From positions 237,318 to 301,317 of the forward strand of contig NZ_MKQR01000026.1 of NCBI RefSeq assembly GCF_001940455.1: a stretch of 64,000 nt of DNA, read 5' to 3'. Below are positions 62,295 to 64,000 of the stretch, piece after piece (position 1 is the stretch's first letter; every line of letters starts with the position of its first letter). Below the pieces are notes generated by a model. The model saw nothing but the letters and a program-made list of their open reading frames with translations. It ran no database searches and was not told the DNA's origin. Origin of the DNA: Actinokineospora bangkokensis. GTDB lineage: Bacteria; Actinomycetota; Actinomycetes; Mycobacteriales; Pseudonocardiaceae. The position numbers and the translations under genes are program-made.

Positions 62295-63183
62295 GGGCGG
62301 TGCGGACCGCCTCGCGGCCCGCGTGGACGGCGGCGGCGAGCAGGTCGGTCTTCCTGGTGAGCCTGCCGACGAGGGGGGCGTCGGCGGCCGGGCGGATCTC
62401 CAGCACGGCGGGGTGGTCGGCCAGGGCGGCGTCGTCCTCGGCCTGGCGGCGCTCCCTGGCCTGCCAGGAGGACAGGGCGCCGGGGGCGGCCCGGTTGAGG
62501 TAGGCGGTGACGACCTTGTCCTCCAGGGCGGAGGGCGGGCCCGCGGTCCAGCCGGTCTGGCGGGTGCGCAGGACCAGGACGTCGGTGCAGCCCGCGGCCA
62601 GCGGGGTGCGGTACGGGATGGCCTCGGCCAGGCCCGCGTCGACGTAGCGGGCGCCGCCCAGCTCCACCGGGGGTCCCGACAGCAGGGGCAGGCCGGTGCT
62701 GGCGCGCATGGCGAGCTGGAGGGTGCGCTGGTCGGTGATGTGCGGGTGCAGGTCGACCGAGCGGCCGGTGGCGGTGTCGGTGGCGAGCGGGTGGTAGGTC
62801 GTGGGGTTGGCCAGCACCGCGGCGAAGTCCATCGGGATGGCCTCGTAGACGTCCTGGATGAGGGTCCTGGTGTCGACCACGGGCCCGAGCCGCAGGGCGC
62901 GCCAGGGGTTGGTGACGCGGCGGATCACCGCCGGGTCGTCCCAGCCCATGAACTCCGGGGTGGCCTGGCCCGCGAGGAACCAGGCGGCGTTGAGCGCGCC
63001 CGCCGACGAGCCGTAGACGGCGTCGAAGCAGGCCGAGTAGCCCAGCTCCTGCAGGGCGAGCACCATGCCGCCGCCGAAGGCGCCCCGGCTGCCGCCGCCC
63101 TCCACCGCCAGGGCGAGGGTGCGGCCGTCCGCGCGGGTGCCCGCGGCGCGGCGGGCCCGCAGGAGTTCGAGGACCTGGTGCAC
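62284..63183 (-). CDS. Patatin-like phospholipase
   Basis: 299 residues from GTG at 63183 (VHQVLELLRARRAAGTRADG); the frame is open to 63234. Oxyanion motif VEGGGSRGAFGGGMVLALQE, nucleophile elbow FDAVYGSSAGALNAAWFLAG (GxSxG), and the catalytic Asp in GGARYVDAGLAEAIPYRTPL (DAG). It should be a lipid acyl hydrolase in the cytoplasm. A minus-strand TAGGTT ends 8 bases before the GTG, suggesting a leaderless transcript. It is divergent from phoD; its 3' end overlaps the GNAT gene. Confidence 0.92.
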   Translation of the reverse strand: MHQVLELLRARRAAGTRADGRTLALAVEGGGSRGAFGGGMVLALQELGYSACFDAVYGSSAGALNAAWFLAGQATPEFMGWDDPAVIRRVTNPWRALRLGPVVDTRTLIQDVYEAIPMDFAAVLANPTTYHPLATDTATGRSVDLHPHITDQRTLQLAMRASTGLPLLSGPPVELGGARYVDAGLAEAIPYRTPLAAGCTDVLVLRTRQTGWTAGPPSALEDKVVTAYLNRAAPGALSSWQARERRQAEDDAALADHPAVLEIRPAADAPLVGRLTRKTDLLAAAVHAGREAVRTALKA

Positions 63184-63235
63184 GGCGCCGAACCTACGGG
63201 ACGGGTGACCCGCGACCACCCGCAGGACGCACAAG

Positions 63236-63279
63236 GCTCACCAAACCCTCACCCGGAAGTGGGTCGCAGGTCACCCGAG
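63236..63279 (+). promoter_or_regulatory. PHO-box-like direct repeats upstream of phoD
   Basis: GCTCACC (63236), CCTCACC (63247), a degenerate unit AGTGGGT (63258) and GGTCACC (63269) are phased every 11 bases, the spacing of PhoP direct-repeat units (GTTCACC-like) in Streptomyces. They lie 51-94 bp before the phoD ATG. A GTTCACC is also present on the minus strand at 63292-63298. Confidence 0.65.
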
Positions 63280-63329
63280 TAGGGCGAACATGGTGAACCG
63301 GTAACCGTGCGCGTACCGGAGGTCCCTCG

Positions 63330-64000
63330 ATGTTCCCCACCCGCCGCTCCGTCCTGTTCGGTGGCGCCGCCGCCGTCGGGCTCACCGCCGTCGGCCTGCC
63401 CGCGCTGGCCGCGACCGCCCCCCGGCGGCTCGCCGACCCGTTCACCCTCGGCGTGGCCTCCGGCGACCCGACCGAGGACGGGGTGGTGCTCTGGACCCGG
63501 CTGGCCCCGGACCCGCTGGCCCCCGACGGCCACGGCGGCATGCCCAACCGGGTGATCCCGGTGCAGTGGCAGCTCGCCGCGGACGAGCGGTTCACCCGGG
63601 TCGTGCGCGCGGGGGTGGGGTTCGCCCGCCCGGAGGCGGCGCACAGCGTGCACGTCGAGCCCGCGGGGCTGCGGCCGGGCACCGAGTACTTCTTCCGCTT
63701 CCGCGCCGAGGGGCACCTGTCCCCCACCGGGCGCACCCGCACCGCCCCCGCCGCGGGCACCCTGGGCGCGCTGACGATGTGCTTCGCGTCCTGCTCGCAC
63801 TACGGCGAGGGTTTCTTCACCGCCTACCGCAGGCTCGCCGAGGACCAGCCCGACCTGGTGCTGCACCTGGGCGACTACCAGTACGAGTACGCCGCCAAGG
63901 CCGCCGACGTGCGCCCGGTCGCGGGCCCGGAGACGCGCACGCTGGCCGACTACCGGCTGCGGCACGCGCAGTACAAGACCGACCCGGACCTGCAACTGGC
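63330..64000 (+). CDS. phoD: Alkaline phosphatase/phosphodiesterase PhoD (5' part)
   Basis: The first 223 codons are present; the gene runs past the window. ATG at 63330 with CCGGAGGT upstream. Tat signal peptide (TRRSVLFGGAAAVGLTAVGL). N-terminal fibronectin-like domain (PFTLGVASGDPTEDGVVLWT, GLRPGTEYFFRFRAEG) and the start of the phosphatase domain: MCFASCSHYGEGFFTAYRRL, with metal residues in LVLHLGDYQYEYAA (GDY). PhoD is secreted and frees phosphate from diesters and monoesters, typically under PhoP control in low phosphate, as the upstream repeats suggest. Confidence 0.95.
   Translation, partial: MFPTRRSVLFGGAAAVGLTAVGLPALAATAPRRLADPFTLGVASGDPTEDGVVLWTRLAPDPLAPDGHGGMPNRVIPVQWQLAADERFTRVVRAGVGFARPEAAHSVHVEPAGLRPGTEYFFRFRAEGHLSPTGRTRTAPAAGTLGALTMCFASCSHYGEGFFTAYRRLAEDQPDLVLHLGDYQYEYAAKAADVRPVAGPETRTLADYRLRHAQYKTDPDLQL

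Overview
The window is about 64 kb of very GC-rich DNA (most codons end in G or C, GTG starts are common, many 4-base GTGA/ATGA gene overlaps). Gene content points to a mycelial or near-mycelial actinobacterium of the Pseudonocardiales type: a BldM-like regulator, a WhiB3/WhiD protein, SigD with RsdA, PerM, GroEL1 with a His-rich tail, GuaB3, ImuA'/ImuB/DnaE2, and actinobacterial LexA, PhoP and DnaA motifs. No rRNA, tRNA, CRISPR array, transposase or prophage was seen; this is chromosomal backbone. Two stretches follow gene orders known from Mycobacterium tuberculosis: (i) chorismate mutase - pcrA/uvrD1 - M23 peptidase - sucC - sucD - DUF5336 - perM - purN - purH (compare Rv0948c-Rv0957); (ii) guaA, then a ChoD-like oxidase - guaB3 - guaB - DUF5319 - rsdA - sigD - (bldM) - TPR-like - whiB3 - groEL1 - groES (compare Rv3396c-Rv3418c). 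The bldM position matches Streptomyces.

Layout. 1-7.2 kb: DUF3017 and YdcZ-type membrane proteins, a TrmB/LuxR-type regulator with a dyad at its start, a 1334-residue repeat-rich protein ending in a TNT-like NAD glycohydrolase domain, and a pentapeptide-repeat protein. 7.4-13.3 kb: a compact SOS mutasome operon imuA'-imuB-33-codon ORF-dnaE2 with two perfect LexA boxes and a large leader hairpin. 13.4-21.4 kb: thioesterase, then purH, purN, perM, DUF5336, sucD, sucC on the minus strand. 21.5-29.3 kb: a degenerate B12-binding-like protein, a membrane protein, M23 peptidase, serine hydrolase, pcrA, and chorismate mutase behind a complete-looking aromatic attenuator (leader peptide with Phe-Phe-Tyr, alternative hairpins). 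29.4-35.7 kb: small membrane protein, two single-pass proteins and two tandem PknB-like kinases, three of the four larger ones ending in a similar extracytoplasmic module. 35.7-42.7 kb: LysR/EamA pair, a PspC-type two-component system divergent from PspC membrane genes with a 9-bp dyad between them, and an aldehyde dehydrogenase. 42.8-50.2 kb: guaA behind a ykkC-class riboswitch with a P1/terminator switch, then FAD enzymes and a ChoD-like GMC oxidoreductase. 50.2-61.7 kb: GNAT, guaB3, guaB, DUF5319, rsdA, sigD, bldM-like, TPR-like, MerR/B12-like, whiB, groEL, groES (CIRCE). 61.7-64 kb: GNAT with an in-frame 24-bp repeat, patatin, and the start of a phoD gene behind 11-bp phased PHO-box repeats.

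Shared themes: purine supply (purN, purH, guaA, guaB, guaB3), SOS mutagenesis, stress and developmental regulation (SigD, BldM, WhiB), and envelope signalling by Ser/Thr kinases. The strongest leads are the guaA ykkC-class riboswitch, the chorismate mutase attenuator, the imu leader structure and tiny ORF, and a 122-bp dispersed repeat carrying a DnaA-box-like sequence that recurs as an inverted pair elsewhere in the window.
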